Shown: positions 41,985 to 51,373, numbered from the stretch's first letter. The stretch is 64,000 bases of DNA from Dyadobacter sp. CY345 (GCF_021502725.1 NZ_JAKFFS010000004.1:558001-622000); one strand, 5' to 3'. Translations and numbers: made by a program. The notes: a model not told the origin generated them from the sequence alone.

Positions 41985-43007
41985 TTATGGTTTAATCTGT
42001 TGTAGATCAGCGAGTAATTCGCTGATCGTTAGATATCTTTTAGTTTTCAATCCGTCGTTAAACTCCCAGACATGATTTTCCTCACTTTCTATGATTTCAA
42101 TTTTATACGGCAAATCCGGATTATCACTTACTACAAAATCTTCCCGTTGTAACGCACGTTTTGTCCAGAAAACAAGATTACTTTTTCCGGATAAATAGAT
42201 AGGAGTGGAGGCGGCTTCTTTGTGAATGGTGAACGTGCCGGTATTTCTATCAAAATGGAATCCGTTTTTAATAAATGCCGCTTCAAAACTTCCGTTTAAA
42301 ACCAGATCTTCCGGTACGCCCGAAACAAGTTTTCCAGCCGGATGCATCAGCCAAAGTTTGTCGGCCGCCTGGAGTGCGAGATCCAGTTCGTGTGTCGAAA
42401 GCAGAATTGCCTTATTGGTTTGCCGGGCGAGATTATGCAATAGCCGCATCATTTCAACGCGGTTTGGTAGGTCGAGATGCGCCGTTGGCTCATCCAGCAA
42501 AATCAGTCTGGTATCCTGCGATAATGCCCGGGCCAGCATGACTTTTTGCCGCTCACCATCGCTCAGCTCGTTCATCCGGCGATTGGCATATTGTTTGGTA
42601 TCCGTCGCATCCATCGACCAGCTGATTTTTTCTTTATCCAAATCGGATAACGATCCCAGCCAGCCCGTGTAAGGCGTTCTTCCAAGCGCGACAAGTTCGC
42701 TGACAGTCAGGTTTCCGGTATCAATGCGTTCTGTTAAAACAAGACTCAGCTTTTGTGCAAGATCAGCAGGTTTTAAATTTATTAAGGATTCATGATCGAT
42801 CAGAATCTCTCCTGCAAGCAAGGGTTGTAAACCTGAAAGCGTTCGCATAAGCGTAGATTTTCCGGCGCCATTAGGACCTAATAAACATACGAGTTGTCCG
42901 GGAAACAAATCCAGATTTAGTGATTCTGAAACGATTCGGGGAAGTCTTTTTCCAGCTTTATAGCCGATAGACAAATTTCTGGCGGTTAATATCGGTGAAT
43001 CGTTCAT
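41985..43007 (-). CDS. btuD: ABC transporter ATP-binding protein, cobalamin type (BtuD-like)
   Basis: A 340-residue ATPase of the FecE/BtuD class that drives vitamin B12 uptake. Walker A LLGPNGAGKST, the signature LSDGERQK, Walker B LILLDEPTAHLD and the switch histidine in LLSTHELDLAL are in order within the first 210 residues. The last 80 residues (from about 255, starting IHKEAASTPIYLSGKSNLVFW) form an extra domain I do not recognise; ordinary BtuD/FecE proteins have about 250-260 residues. It overlaps the permease gene by 4 bp. B12 is preferred over iron siderophores because of the riboswitch. Confidence 0.9.
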   Translation of the reverse strand: MNDSPILTARNLSIGYKAGKRLPRIVSESLNLDLFPGQLVCLLGPNGAGKSTLMRTLSGLQPLLAGEILIDHESLINLKPADLAQKLSLVLTERIDTGNLTVSELVALGRTPYTGWLGSLSDLDKEKISWSMDATDTKQYANRRMNELSDGERQKVMLARALSQDTRLILLDEPTAHLDLPNRVEMMRLLHNLARQTNKAILLSTHELDLALQAADKLWLMHPAGKLVSGVPEDLVLNGSFEAAFIKNGFHFDRNTGTFTIHKEAASTPIYLSGKSNLVFWTKRALQREDFVVSDNPDLPYKIEIIESEENHVWEFNDGLKTKRYLTISELLADLQQIKP

Positions 43008-44074
43008 GAGAAAGAAGAACGTAAATTATTTCGACTGACGATCACCCAAATCACCACCGGAGCACCCAAAAGCGAGGTTACCACATTGATAGGCAATACC
43101 GTCTGCGTTCCCGGCATTTGTGAAATAATATCGCAGACAAGCATCAGCACTGTTCCAACCAGACAGCAGCAAGGAATCAAAATCCGGTGATCGGAAGTTC
43201 CCAGAAGTGCACGGGTGATATGCGGAATAGCGATACCGACAAAACCAATCGGGCCACAGAAAGCGGTGATACTTCCTGTTAATAAACTGGTACTGGCCAT
43301 GATAATGAAACGGATTTTGCCAACGGTCAGACCCATACTTCGCGCATAATTTTCTCCCAATAACATGGCGTTTAATGCTTTGGAAGAAGCAAAAGCGATA
43401 AGCAAACCGAGGATTACAACACCGGAAAGTACGTATAAATGATACTGGACAATCCCGCCCAGTGAGCCGAAAGTCCAGAGAATATATTCCTGCAACTGTT
43501 CCGGCTGACTAAAATATTGCCAGATACTGATCACGGAAACGGTGATCGTCCCGACCATCACGCCGACAATCAATAAAATAACATTATCCTTAATTCTTCC
43601 TGCGATAAGTAAAACCATAGATAAAACCAGTGCGGCACCAAGCGAAGCCATCACCACAATCAGCCAACTTCCGGAAACGCCAAGCTGACGGATTGCATAA
43701 ATACTGGCCGTACTGCCGCTTGTCAACATCACGGCTGCAACGCCCAATCCTGCTCCGGCAGTTATCCCCAATTCTGACGGACCGGCTAATGGATTGCGAA
43801 ACAAAGTCTGCATTTGCAAACCGCTAACAGATAATCCGCAGCCTACCAGGATGGCCGTAATTGCTTTTGGTAATCGTATTTTTTCGATAATAAATAACCA
43901 TGCAGTCGTATCCGATTCTCCTGAAAAAACAATTTTCACCACTTCTCTAAAAGGTATGCTCACCGATCCCAGCATGATATCCAGCATAAAAAATAGCACA
44001 GCCAAAACCGACAAACCAATAATGATCAGTTGCCGGGACTTGGACGAGGATTGAGAAACAATTTGCATAATCAC
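43004..44074 (-). CDS. btuC: ABC transporter permease, FecCD family (BtuC-like)
   Basis: A 356-residue permease with about ten membrane segments. Family motifs are seen: IRLPKAITAILVGCGLSVSGLQMQTLFRNPLAGPSELGITAGAGLG, FGSLGGIVQYHL, the GENYARSMGLTVGKIRF cytoplasmic loop that contacts the ATPase, and FCGPIGFVGIAIPHITRALLGTSDHRILIP. It ends in a tail with ISQMPGTQTVLPINVVTSLLGAPVVIWVIV. It sits between the binding protein and the ATPase genes, all on the minus strand, 64 bp after the former. Confidence 0.93.
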   Translation of the reverse strand: MIMQIVSQSSSKSRQLIIIGLSVLAVLFFMLDIMLGSVSIPFREVVKIVFSGESDTTAWLFIIEKIRLPKAITAILVGCGLSVSGLQMQTLFRNPLAGPSELGITAGAGLGVAAVMLTSGSTASIYAIRQLGVSGSWLIVVMASLGAALVLSMVLLIAGRIKDNVILLIVGVMVGTITVSVISIWQYFSQPEQLQEYILWTFGSLGGIVQYHLYVLSGVVILGLLIAFASSKALNAMLLGENYARSMGLTVGKIRFIIMASTSLLTGSITAFCGPIGFVGIAIPHITRALLGTSDHRILIPCCCLVGTVLMLVCDIISQMPGTQTVLPINVVTSLLGAPVVIWVIVSRNNLRSSFS

Positions 44075-44138
44075 TGTTTAAATCAGCTGTGATGTTTGAG
44101 TAGCACTAGCCGATAGCTGACCGCCGAAAGCCGACAGC

Positions 44139-45380
44139 CTATTTCACCTGCTTATAATAAACCAACTCATGTTCAGGGAGTAGTTCCGGATGTAAAATTT
44201 TGATCAGATCTGCCAAAACGATTTGCGGATTTACAGCACCCGATTCCCAATAGTCATTCGACCCGCGACTGTTTACACGTTTGTTATAACTATAAATCTG
44301 CCCGGATTTATAGGCTTTGAAATCCGTATAACGGGGATCTTTTGCCAGAATTTCCTTCTTGTTGTCATAGTTACTGATTCCGACATTCAGCCAATAGTCA
44401 GCCGTCAGGGCTATTGGATATACAGCCTCAAAATTAAGTGCTAAACTTCCGGTTGCTTTTGTATTATTCCAATAATAATCTGCGCCGGAGTCACGGAAGA
44501 ACTGCGCCATGTAACTATTCCCATTCGGAACAAACCAAGAATCTTTGGAATTCATACCGGTGATGATACTTGGCTTGGATTTTACTTTTTGAGATAAAAC
44601 CGCAAGACTTTCGTATTCTTCTTCCATTATGGCAAATTTCTTATTCACAAAATCTTCCCGGTTTAGCAGTGCGGCTAAAAGTTTAACCCATTCAGCACGA
44701 CCTAATGGCGTTGTTTCCACCCATTCTGAATTGATTAAAACAGGAATTCCCGCAGCGTTCAGAGTGGTATATCTTTCCATTTTGGCAACCGGGCTGCCTG
44801 TTGTCATGACCAGATCAGGATGCATCGTGATCAGTTTTTCTTCATTCAAACCCTGGTCTTTTCCAACTTCGGCAATCTTTCCAGCCTCAATTTGTTTGAT
44901 AATTTCAGAATTTGAGACATATTTCAGGTTGCCAAGCCCGGTTACAATTTTCTCCTCACCCAAAAGTCCAACCAAGCCGACATGCATGGAAGACATCGCA
45001 ACGAGGCTGCGAATCGGGATTTCGATAAACTGACTGTTGGCATAACCTTTCGGCTTTTTTGTGCCGCGCTGCAATAAAACATACCTGGCCGTATCCGTGC
45101 TTTTTTCAAAAGGACTTAAAATATTGATTACCTTATAATTGTCGTGGTATTCAATCGTAAACCCTTTGGCATGATGAATCTGGATTTTCTCGGAAAAATA
45201 ATCTTTCCCGGAAGAAGCCGTTTCTGCGCTTTCAGTGAGGTTTGAAGAAGTACCGCAACCTGTAAGAAGTATTAATGTTGCGAAAAACAATCCCGCAAAA
45301 CGGGCAGTTTTACTGAAATGAGAAAGTCGCGCATAGTCATAGCGAACTTCCTGAAAGGAGGTTTTCTGTTTTTGTGTCAT
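44139..45380 (-). CDS. btuF: ABC transporter substrate-binding lipoprotein, BtuF-like
   Basis: A 413-residue periplasmic binding protein of the BtuF/FhuD class. The lipobox is LILLTGCG at about residues 36-43, so the N-region is unusually long for a signal; no other start codon offers a shorter one. The binding domain contains IPIRSLVAMSSMHVGLVGLLGEEKIVTGLGNLKYVSNSEI, DLVMTTGSPVAK, a helical linker, and KDPRYTDFKAYKSGQIYSYNKRVN with a cobinamide-type C-terminal lobe. It is the first gene after the cobalamin riboswitch, whose B12 box lies 47 bp upstream of the start. Confidence 0.9.
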   Translation of the reverse strand: MTQKQKTSFQEVRYDYARLSHFSKTARFAGLFFATLILLTGCGTSSNLTESAETASSGKDYFSEKIQIHHAKGFTIEYHDNYKVINILSPFEKSTDTARYVLLQRGTKKPKGYANSQFIEIPIRSLVAMSSMHVGLVGLLGEEKIVTGLGNLKYVSNSEIIKQIEAGKIAEVGKDQGLNEEKLITMHPDLVMTTGSPVAKMERYTTLNAAGIPVLINSEWVETTPLGRAEWVKLLAALLNREDFVNKKFAIMEEEYESLAVLSQKVKSKPSIITGMNSKDSWFVPNGNSYMAQFFRDSGADYYWNNTKATGSLALNFEAVYPIALTADYWLNVGISNYDNKKEILAKDPRYTDFKAYKSGQIYSYNKRVNSRGSNDYWESGAVNPQIVLADLIKILHPELLPEHELVYYKQVK

Positions 45381-45424
45381 TTGTGCTGCAAGCCTTTCTT
45401 CCGAAAGCTTTGCGTGTTAAGTGA

Positions 45425-45700
45425 AAAGGCAGGTCTTCTGACTCGTTCCATTCCCTCTGACGCCTTCCCGGGGGAGTTAATTTTGAATGATAGAATGTTA
45501 GAATGAGAGAGTGTGTTGCAATTAGCCATTATTCACTCATTCTATCATTCACTCACTCAATCATTGCCCCCAGTGGCTTTTGTCATGAATGTTTTTATGA
45601 ACTTACAGCAGCGGAGACTGTTCCGGATTTTCACCGGTATTCCCTTTTAAAGTAACCCGATTTTTTCAAATCCGGAATACTACCCTGATGGGTGCAAAAC
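45425..45700 (-). promoter_or_regulatory. Cobalamin riboswitch
   Basis: On the minus strand the leader of the transporter operon reads AAAGGGAATACCGGTGAAAA, TCCGGAACAGTCTCCGCTGC, then AGCCACTGG, GGGAAGGCGTCAGAGG and the B12 box GAGTCAGAAGACCTGCC (45428-45444). This is the order and spacing of a cobalamin riboswitch. An extra hairpin of roughly 80 nt is inserted between the GCCACTGG and GGGAAGG parts (45484-45566). Downstream, AAGCTTTC and GAAAGGCTT can pair near the start codon, which fits control of translation. The outer helix end is approximate. Confidence 0.95.
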
Positions 45701-45757
45701 TACTAAGATTTGCTTGGGGTTTTCAATTTGGTAAGAATAAATCTGCCTCCTCTCTGG

Positions 45758-46702
45758 CTATGAATTGTGATTCAACAAAAAAAAGAAAGCAATAATTATT
45801 ACTACCATCAAAAAACAGCTTTTATGATTGATCGAAATAACCTTCCGAATTTCGCCTGGTTCAATAACCCGATTATTTTCCCCGATAAAAGGTTTATCAA
45901 CCAACTTTCCATGATACACATTTCGACCGCCGAAACGACAATCCAGAATTCCTGCCAGGGCAGATTCGGGGTAACCTGAATTTGGACTTTTATGTTGGTT
46001 GCCATATTTAAACACAAATTGTAAACCGCGATAACTGGATGTTACAATAATCATCAACAACGCCGTGATACGTGCCGGAATAAAATTCGCAACATCGTCG
46101 AGGCGCGCGGCAAATTTTCCAAATTGTTCATACTTATCACTCCGGTAACCAATCATGGAATCCATGGTGTTAATCATTTTATAAACCATCATGGCCGGAA
46201 CGCCGCCGATTGCGTAAAACAATAAGGGCGCAATGACACCGTCGCTCAGGTTTTCCGACATGGTTTCAAAAACGGCAATACGGATTTGCTGTGCGCTTAA
46301 CAGTGAAGTATCCCGGCCGACGATGCGGGATAACTGTTTTCTGCCTGCTTCCAAACCTTCTTTTTCCAAAACTAAAAATACATTTCGTCCTTCGGTGATT
46401 AAGGCATTATTCGCTAATCCATACCAGACCCAAATGCTGTTGATCCCAATAAAAAGCCAAACATTGATGGTTAAAAGTATTTTGTTTGAGAAATAAAAAA
46501 AGAAAAATGTGAGCAGACAAAGGCTGATTGCAAGTAACATTCCTTTCAGAAACTGGGATGAATTTTTGTTTAACAATTTGTCGCCGGCAGCAATGGCGTT
46601 TCCAAAAACACGAATGGGATGAGGCCAGTTATCAGGATCGCCGATAATCAAATCCAGAATATACCCGAAAACCAACGGAGCTATGATCAGTAATTTCTCC
46701 AT
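45758..46702 (-). CDS. cbiB: Adenosylcobinamide-phosphate synthase (CbiB)
   Basis: CbiB attaches aminopropanol (phosphate) to adenosylcobyric acid at the membrane. The 314-residue protein shows LIIGDPDNWPHPIRVFGN at the start, four or more membrane helices, RIAVFETMSENLSDGVIAPLLFYAIGGVPAMMVYKMINTMDSMIGYR, and the ending ESALAGILDCRFGGRNVYHGKLV. Its start overlaps cobD by 16 bp. The riboswitch of the transporter operon begins about 60 bp after its stop, so this gene belongs to the upstream cobQ-cobD-cbiB unit, and no separate riboswitch for that unit is visible. Confidence 0.94.
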   Translation of the reverse strand: MEKLLIIAPLVFGYILDLIIGDPDNWPHPIRVFGNAIAAGDKLLNKNSSQFLKGMLLAISLCLLTFFFFYFSNKILLTINVWLFIGINSIWVWYGLANNALITEGRNVFLVLEKEGLEAGRKQLSRIVGRDTSLLSAQQIRIAVFETMSENLSDGVIAPLLFYAIGGVPAMMVYKMINTMDSMIGYRSDKYEQFGKFAARLDDVANFIPARITALLMIIVTSSYRGLQFVFKYGNQHKSPNSGYPESALAGILDCRFGGRNVYHGKLVDKPFIGENNRVIEPGEIRKVISINHKSCFLMVVIIIAFFFLLNHNS

Positions 46703-47703
46703 TCGTCGAGGGCTTCAATTAACAAATTATTCCTTTCGGGCGATAGAGTAGCAATCCGGAAATGTCGTTTTGATAAATCTCTGAAATTACTTGCATCACG
46801 AATCAGAAGTCCGTGTTTTTCGATCAAAAACTGTTTCAGTTTTGCTGCATCGTCTTTCAGTGTTTCTGCCAGAAAAAAATGCGTTGCACTTTCATGAATT
46901 TTCAATGATGAATTCTGACCAAGTCGTTGGCTAATTCTTTCTTTTTCTGATAACAAATTCTGCAAGGGAATTTGAATTTGCTGATAATTTTCAAAAATGA
47001 ATTTACCGGCTTGCAGTGCCATCGTATTCACTGTCCACGGTTGTTTTATACTTTTCAAATTAGAAATTAAATCTTCTGAGGCGACAACATAACCCAGTCT
47101 TAATCCCGGAATGGCATAAGCTTTCGTAAGCGAATGCATGATCAGCAGGTTTGGGAAACGGTTAATGACCGGTATGGAAGAACGGATTTGAAGCGTGAAA
47201 TCAATAAAGGCTTCATCCACTACAAACAATGTTTGCGGGTTTTGTTGTATCCAGTTTTCAAGCTGAGTAAACGCTTCTCCTGTTGGGTTATTGGGATTGC
47301 AGATGAAAACGAGATCAGTTGATAATGTTGGAAATTCCCGGATTTTGGACCAGGGTAAAAATGTTAAATCGTGTTGAAACAATTTACATGCATCTTCATA
47401 TTCAGCAAATGCGGGCGTAATGATCGTCGTTTTTTTACATGAAAAAGCCTGTGCGATCAGATATATGCTTTCGGTTGTTCCGCTGTTTATTAAAATCTGG
47501 TCAGATTTTAAGTCGTGATGAGCCGCAACCATTTCACATAAACTTTCAGCCATCACTTCCGGGTACCGATTAATCGCTGACCATTGCTCAAAAATGTATT
47601 CTTTCAATCCCAACGGTTCGCCCCCATACCATACATTGGTACTGAAATTTGCAATGATTTTTTTGGAGTAACGGTACGAATCGTCACCGTGGCCTTGTAA
47701 CAT
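46687..47703 (-). CDS. cobD: Threonine-phosphate decarboxylase-like aminotransferase (CobD)
   Basis: A 338-residue fold-type I PLP enzyme. Based on its neighbours (cbiB overlaps by 16 bp) it most likely decarboxylates threonine phosphate to give the aminopropanol phosphate used by CbiB; the closest fold relatives are histidinol-phosphate aminotransferases. Visible motifs are HGDDSYRYSKKIIANFSTNVWYGGEPLGLKEYI, INSGTTESIYLIAQAF, FICNPNNPTGEAF, FVVDEAFIDF and the PLP lysine in HSLTKAYAIPGLRLGYV. The final third carries LIRDASNFRDLSKRHFRIAT, the substrate-binding arginine region. The start overlaps nothing upstream; cobQ ends 12 bp before it. Confidence 0.88.
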   Translation of the reverse strand: MLQGHGDDSYRYSKKIIANFSTNVWYGGEPLGLKEYIFEQWSAINRYPEVMAESLCEMVAAHHDLKSDQILINSGTTESIYLIAQAFSCKKTTIITPAFAEYEDACKLFQHDLTFLPWSKIREFPTLSTDLVFICNPNNPTGEAFTQLENWIQQNPQTLFVVDEAFIDFTLQIRSSIPVINRFPNLLIMHSLTKAYAIPGLRLGYVVASEDLISNLKSIKQPWTVNTMALQAGKFIFENYQQIQIPLQNLLSEKERISQRLGQNSSLKIHESATHFFLAETLKDDAAKLKQFLIEKHGLLIRDASNFRDLSKRHFRIATLSPERNNLLIEALDEWRNY

Positions 47704-47715
47704 AGATTTTTCCTT

Positions 47716-49194
47716 TTATTCCAGACTTTTATATAGCATTTCCATATCCACATGCGCCCGGATATGATCTGCAAGCCGGTCGTATTGTAATTCTTTAAAT
47801 TGCTTATAGTTGAAATTTTCGGCAGATTTTTCTGTTGAAAATTCGGCTAATAAGTCTTCAATCACCACCGCATTATCCAGAATTCCATGCAGATAAGTTC
47901 CCCAGCAATTTTTGTTTAAGAAAAAACCATCAGATTTTCCATTTGATAAAACAGTTACCGGCGAATCGAAATCAGCGGTTGTTTCGCCCATATGAATTTC
48001 ATAGCCGAGACAAACTTCCTGATTTTCTCTATAACTGAATTGTTGCTGCAATGTCGTTTTTATTGGTTTTAAAACTGTTTTTACAGGAAGTAAACCAAGT
48101 CCGGGTATTGATTCTAACGACCCTTCCACATGATCGGGATCTTCAATCAGTTCGCCCATCATTTGATAACCGCCACAAATTCCGATAACTTTTTTGCCGT
48201 TTTTGTGCGCTTTGACAATTGCTGCTGCTGCGCCGTTATTTTTGATCGTCAATAAATCATCAAGCGTATTTTTACTTCCGGGAATGATGATGATATCGGC
48301 TTTTGCAATTTCATCTGGTTGTGAGGTATAGAATAAATGTACGCGCGGATCTTTCTCCAAACGGTCAAAATCCGTAAAATTGGATAGTCGTTTTAGTAAA
48401 ATGACTGCAATATTTATTTTTCCTTCGGTTGTGGTATTGAATTTATTTTGAAGCGAAACGGAGTCTTCTTCTTCGATGTGAATGTCTTTGAAAAAAGGTA
48501 AAACGCCAACGACTGGAACGCCGGTTAATGCTTCCAGCATTTTTTTTCCATCTTCAAAAAGTCTTGCGTCTCCTCGAAATTTATTGACGATAATACCTTT
48601 GATACATTGCCGCTCTTCCGGTGACAGCAAAGCGATCGTACCATAAACACTTCCAAAAATTCCACCACGGTCAATGTCTCCAATAAGGTAAGTTGCCGCG
48701 CCGGAATGAAGTGCCATCCGCAGGTTTGTGATATCCCGTTTTTTTAGATTTAATTCCGAAATGCTGCCGGCGCCTTCCATAACAATTGGGGCGTATCGGG
48801 CAGAAAGTCTGTCGTAAGCTTGTGTTACAGCCTCAAATAATTCCTTGCGATCGGTGGTTTTGAAATATTCGTATGCCGACTGATTTCCAACAGGTTTTCC
48901 GTTCAAAATGACCTGGGAAGCCTGGTCGTTGGTTGGTTTCAACAGAACCGGATTCATATCGGTATGGCAGGGAATACCGGCTGCTTCGGCCTGTACAGCC
49001 TGCGCTCTTCCCAGCTCCAAACCGTCCGGTGTTACGTAGCTGTTCAAGGACATATTCTGTGCTTTGAATGGAGCTGGCTGATAACCATCCTGCTTAAAAA
49101 TCCTGCAAAACCCGGCACAAATGACGCTTTTGCCGACATCGGAGGCAGTGCCTACGAACATGATTGGTTTTGTGAGGATGCGGTAGGTTGACAT
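47716..49194 (-). CDS. cobQ: Cobyric acid synthase (CobQ/CbiP)
   Basis: CobQ amidates adenosylcobyrinic acid a,c-diamide at four positions using glutamine and ATP. The 492-residue protein has the ATPase part with IMFVGTASDVGKSVICAGFCRIF, PFKAQNMSLNSYVTPDGLELGRAQAVQAEAAGI and NPVLLKPTNDQASQVILNG, and the glutaminase part with the nucleophile Cys in VIGICGGYQMMGELI and the His of YLHGILDN. It is the first gene of the cobQ-cobD-cbiB unit. The 235 bp upstream hold only the palindromic structure at 49250. cbiA/cobB, acting one step earlier, is not in this window. Confidence 0.95.
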   Translation of the reverse strand: MSTYRILTKPIMFVGTASDVGKSVICAGFCRIFKQDGYQPAPFKAQNMSLNSYVTPDGLELGRAQAVQAEAAGIPCHTDMNPVLLKPTNDQASQVILNGKPVGNQSAYEYFKTTDRKELFEAVTQAYDRLSARYAPIVMEGAGSISELNLKKRDITNLRMALHSGAATYLIGDIDRGGIFGSVYGTIALLSPEERQCIKGIIVNKFRGDARLFEDGKKMLEALTGVPVVGVLPFFKDIHIEEEDSVSLQNKFNTTTEGKINIAVILLKRLSNFTDFDRLEKDPRVHLFYTSQPDEIAKADIIIIPGSKNTLDDLLTIKNNGAAAAIVKAHKNGKKVIGICGGYQMMGELIEDPDHVEGSLESIPGLGLLPVKTVLKPIKTTLQQQFSYRENQEVCLGYEIHMGETTADFDSPVTVLSNGKSDGFFLNKNCWGTYLHGILDNAVVIEDLLAEFSTEKSAENFNYKQFKELQYDRLADHIRAHVDMEMLYKSLE

Positions 49195-49249
49195 TGGTTT
49201 AGATAATCTTGTAAATATAATTTTATTGGTAAACTAATAGTTGTCCATT

Positions 49250-49432
49250 GGGAATCAATCCCAACGGGATGATAGTATTATAGTTATGGGACGCTTAGAG
49301 GCAAAGTGCTAACCCGGAACGGGTGGCAGATTCTTTATCAAATTTCTTGTCGAATCACATGCCACCCGTTCCGGGTTAAATTAGTTCGGTTTGGCTCATT
49401 TCTATAATACTGCCATCCCTTCGGGATTGCTA
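49250..49432. repeat. Nested inverted repeat of TCCCTTCGGGA / CCCGTTCCGGG type
   Basis: An inner perfect 19-bp pair, TAACCCGGAACGGGTGGCA and TGCCACCCGTTCCGGGTTA (about 49309-49376), is framed by an outer pair, AATCCCAACGGGATGATAGT and the mirror ending CATCCCTTCGGGATT (about 49250-49432). The right outer arm with CTATAATACTGCCATCCC is almost the unit of the tandem array at 59583. Together they form a large hairpin between cobQ and the chelatase gene. Confidence 0.8.
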
Positions 49433-51373
49433 TTTAACAATACGCCCCGAAATAGTAACCGTGATACTCTCCGAAGAAAGCTCTTCAAGCGATAAACATT
49501 CTGCGCCCATCGCCTTCGCCATCTCGGCAGCTCTTCCGAAACGAAGGTAATTGTTTTCTGTATCGAGCACCAGAGCAGGGATATTGTTTTGAAATAACTG
49601 CCCTGACAATTGCAAAGTTTGCTGCCACGCATCTCCACCACCCGGAAGCGGTACATTGGCTTTTCCATCGCTCAGAATCACCAAAAGCGGTTTCAGATCT
49701 CTATCCGGATTTAATTTATTGATTACCTGAGTAGCCATTTGCAACGCATGAGGCAAAGGCGTTCTGCCACCTGTGGGCAAACTTTGCATGGCTTGTTCCG
49801 CCTGTTCGACGCTATAAGTTGGCTCCAAGAGCAGATGCGCTTCCACACCGCGGAAAGAAATTACGCCGACCATATCTCTTCTTTGGTAAGCATCAGTCAA
49901 TAAACTCAGCACACTTCCTTTCACTGCCTCCATCCGGCTGCTGGCGGCCATGGATCCGGAAGCATCCACAACAAACAGAATTAAATTTCCGGTTTTTCCT
50001 TTTCTAATTTTTTGATGCAGATCGTTTCGTGTGATCTGAAAATCATCCGGATCACGAATTATAGCAGATTGTACAGTTGCCATTACCGAAATATCGGTAG
50101 GTGATTGATCTGGAACAGCGCGTAGCTCAGGACCTCGATTGGTATTAATTGCGTGACTTCTTCGACCTTCCGGCATTTGGTGGGAAACCGGATTTAAATC
50201 CACTTTAAAATTTGGCGCTTCTTTTTGAGGTGCTACGCCGAATACTTGTTCCTGATTTGAGGATGATGATTCCTGATTATTTTTATTCTCATCGTCAGGC
50301 AGCGGACCCTTAATTTGTTGATCTAGATCTTCTTTTAATTCAGGATGATTTTGCTGCTGCGGCTGATTTTTTTGCTCAGGTTGTTCCTGCTGCATTAATT
50401 CATCGAGCTTGTTGTCTCCCTTATTATTTCCTTCAAACGGCTTTTTTCGCTGTCTGTGAATTAGTGCTAGTTCAGCAGCCTGTCGCACGTCGTCTGCTGT
50501 GACAATAGTTCGTTTATCCAATGCCGCCAAAGTGATTGCCGTTTTATACATCACAATATCAGCCCGCAAACTTGTCACGTTTAATTCTGTACAAAGCTGG
50601 CTGATCAAAGTCAACAATCCATCCGGCAAAACCACAGACGGAAGTAATTGCTGAGCCGAGTTAATTTTATCCTGCAAATTTTTCTGTCCGGCAGACCATT
50701 GAGCAGAAAAATTTTCCGGGTCATTTTCAAGCTGGATCCTCCTGCGTACCACTTCCGTTCTTTCCGCTATATCTCGCGGGGCTTCCACATCCACCATCAG
50801 GCCAAAACGATCCAGAAATTGCGGACGAAGATTTCCTTCTTCCGGGTTCATGGTACCTATCAAAGTAAACTTTGCCGGATGACTTTCGGACAGTCCGTCG
50901 CGCTGGATTGTGTTCACGCCCATAGCGGCAACATCCAGCAAAACATCTACCAGATGATCAGGAAGTAGATTTACTTCATCAATATATAAAATCCCCCGGT
51001 GAGCAGCGGCCAGTAATCCGGGCTGTAATCTTTTCTTTTTTTCTGACAAAATACCTTCCAGATCCAGACTTCCCAAAACCCGATCTTCGGTTGCACCGAG
51101 TGGAAGGTTAACAAAAGGGACTGGAATTTCTTCAATATCCACAGGACATTCTCCGTAAATATCCTGCGAGTTGTTTTCCTGAATAGTTAACTTAGGGATT
51201 TCATTTTTAGGAATTAAAGGCATTATCTCAGCCAATCCTCTGGCGGCAGTACTTTTCGCCGTTCCTTTTTCTCCTCTGATCAATAAACCTCCAATCGACG
51301 GATTGATAGCGCATAATAACAACGCACGCTTTAATTTTTCCTGTCCAACCAAAGCTGCAAACGGGTATTTCAT
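49430..51373 (-). CDS. Fused BchI/BchD-type chelatase ATPase with VWA domain
   Basis: A 647-residue protein started at the ATG at 51373 (MKYPFAALVGQEKLKRALLL); a frame start four codons upstream is less likely. The AAA+ part has LIRGEKGTAKSTAARGLAE and ILYIDEVNLLPDHLVDVLLD with VDVEAPRDIAERTEVVRRR. A proline/glutamine/asparagine-rich linker of about 100 residues follows (LMQQEQPEQKNQPQQQNHPE). The C-terminal VWA domain carries the metal-binding motif DASGSMAASSRM and TPLPHALQMA. Fused I/D subunits act with CobN to insert cobalt in aerobic-type B12 synthesis; CobN is not in this window. Its position beside cobQ supports the cobaltochelatase role. Confidence 0.88.
   Translation of the reverse strand: MKYPFAALVGQEKLKRALLLCAINPSIGGLLIRGEKGTAKSTAARGLAEIMPLIPKNEIPKLTIQENNSQDIYGECPVDIEEIPVPFVNLPLGATEDRVLGSLDLEGILSEKKKRLQPGLLAAAHRGILYIDEVNLLPDHLVDVLLDVAAMGVNTIQRDGLSESHPAKFTLIGTMNPEEGNLRPQFLDRFGLMVDVEAPRDIAERTEVVRRRIQLENDPENFSAQWSAGQKNLQDKINSAQQLLPSVVLPDGLLTLISQLCTELNVTSLRADIVMYKTAITLAALDKRTIVTADDVRQAAELALIHRQRKKPFEGNNKGDNKLDELMQQEQPEQKNQPQQQNHPELKEDLDQQIKGPLPDDENKNNQESSSSNQEQVFGVAPQKEAPNFKVDLNPVSHQMPEGRRSHAINTNRGPELRAVPDQSPTDISVMATVQSAIIRDPDDFQITRNDLHQKIRKGKTGNLILFVVDASGSMAASSRMEAVKGSVLSLLTDAYQRRDMVGVISFRGVEAHLLLEPTYSVEQAEQAMQSLPTGGRTPLPHALQMATQVINKLNPDRDLKPLLVILSDGKANVPLPGGGDAWQQTLQLSGQLFQNNIPALVLDTENNYLRFGRAAEMAKAMGAECLSLEELSSESITVTISGRIVK

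Noticed and set aside
45318..45506. Frame overlapping the riboswitch
   Set aside because: The region is structured RNA and the frame has no homologue-like sequence.
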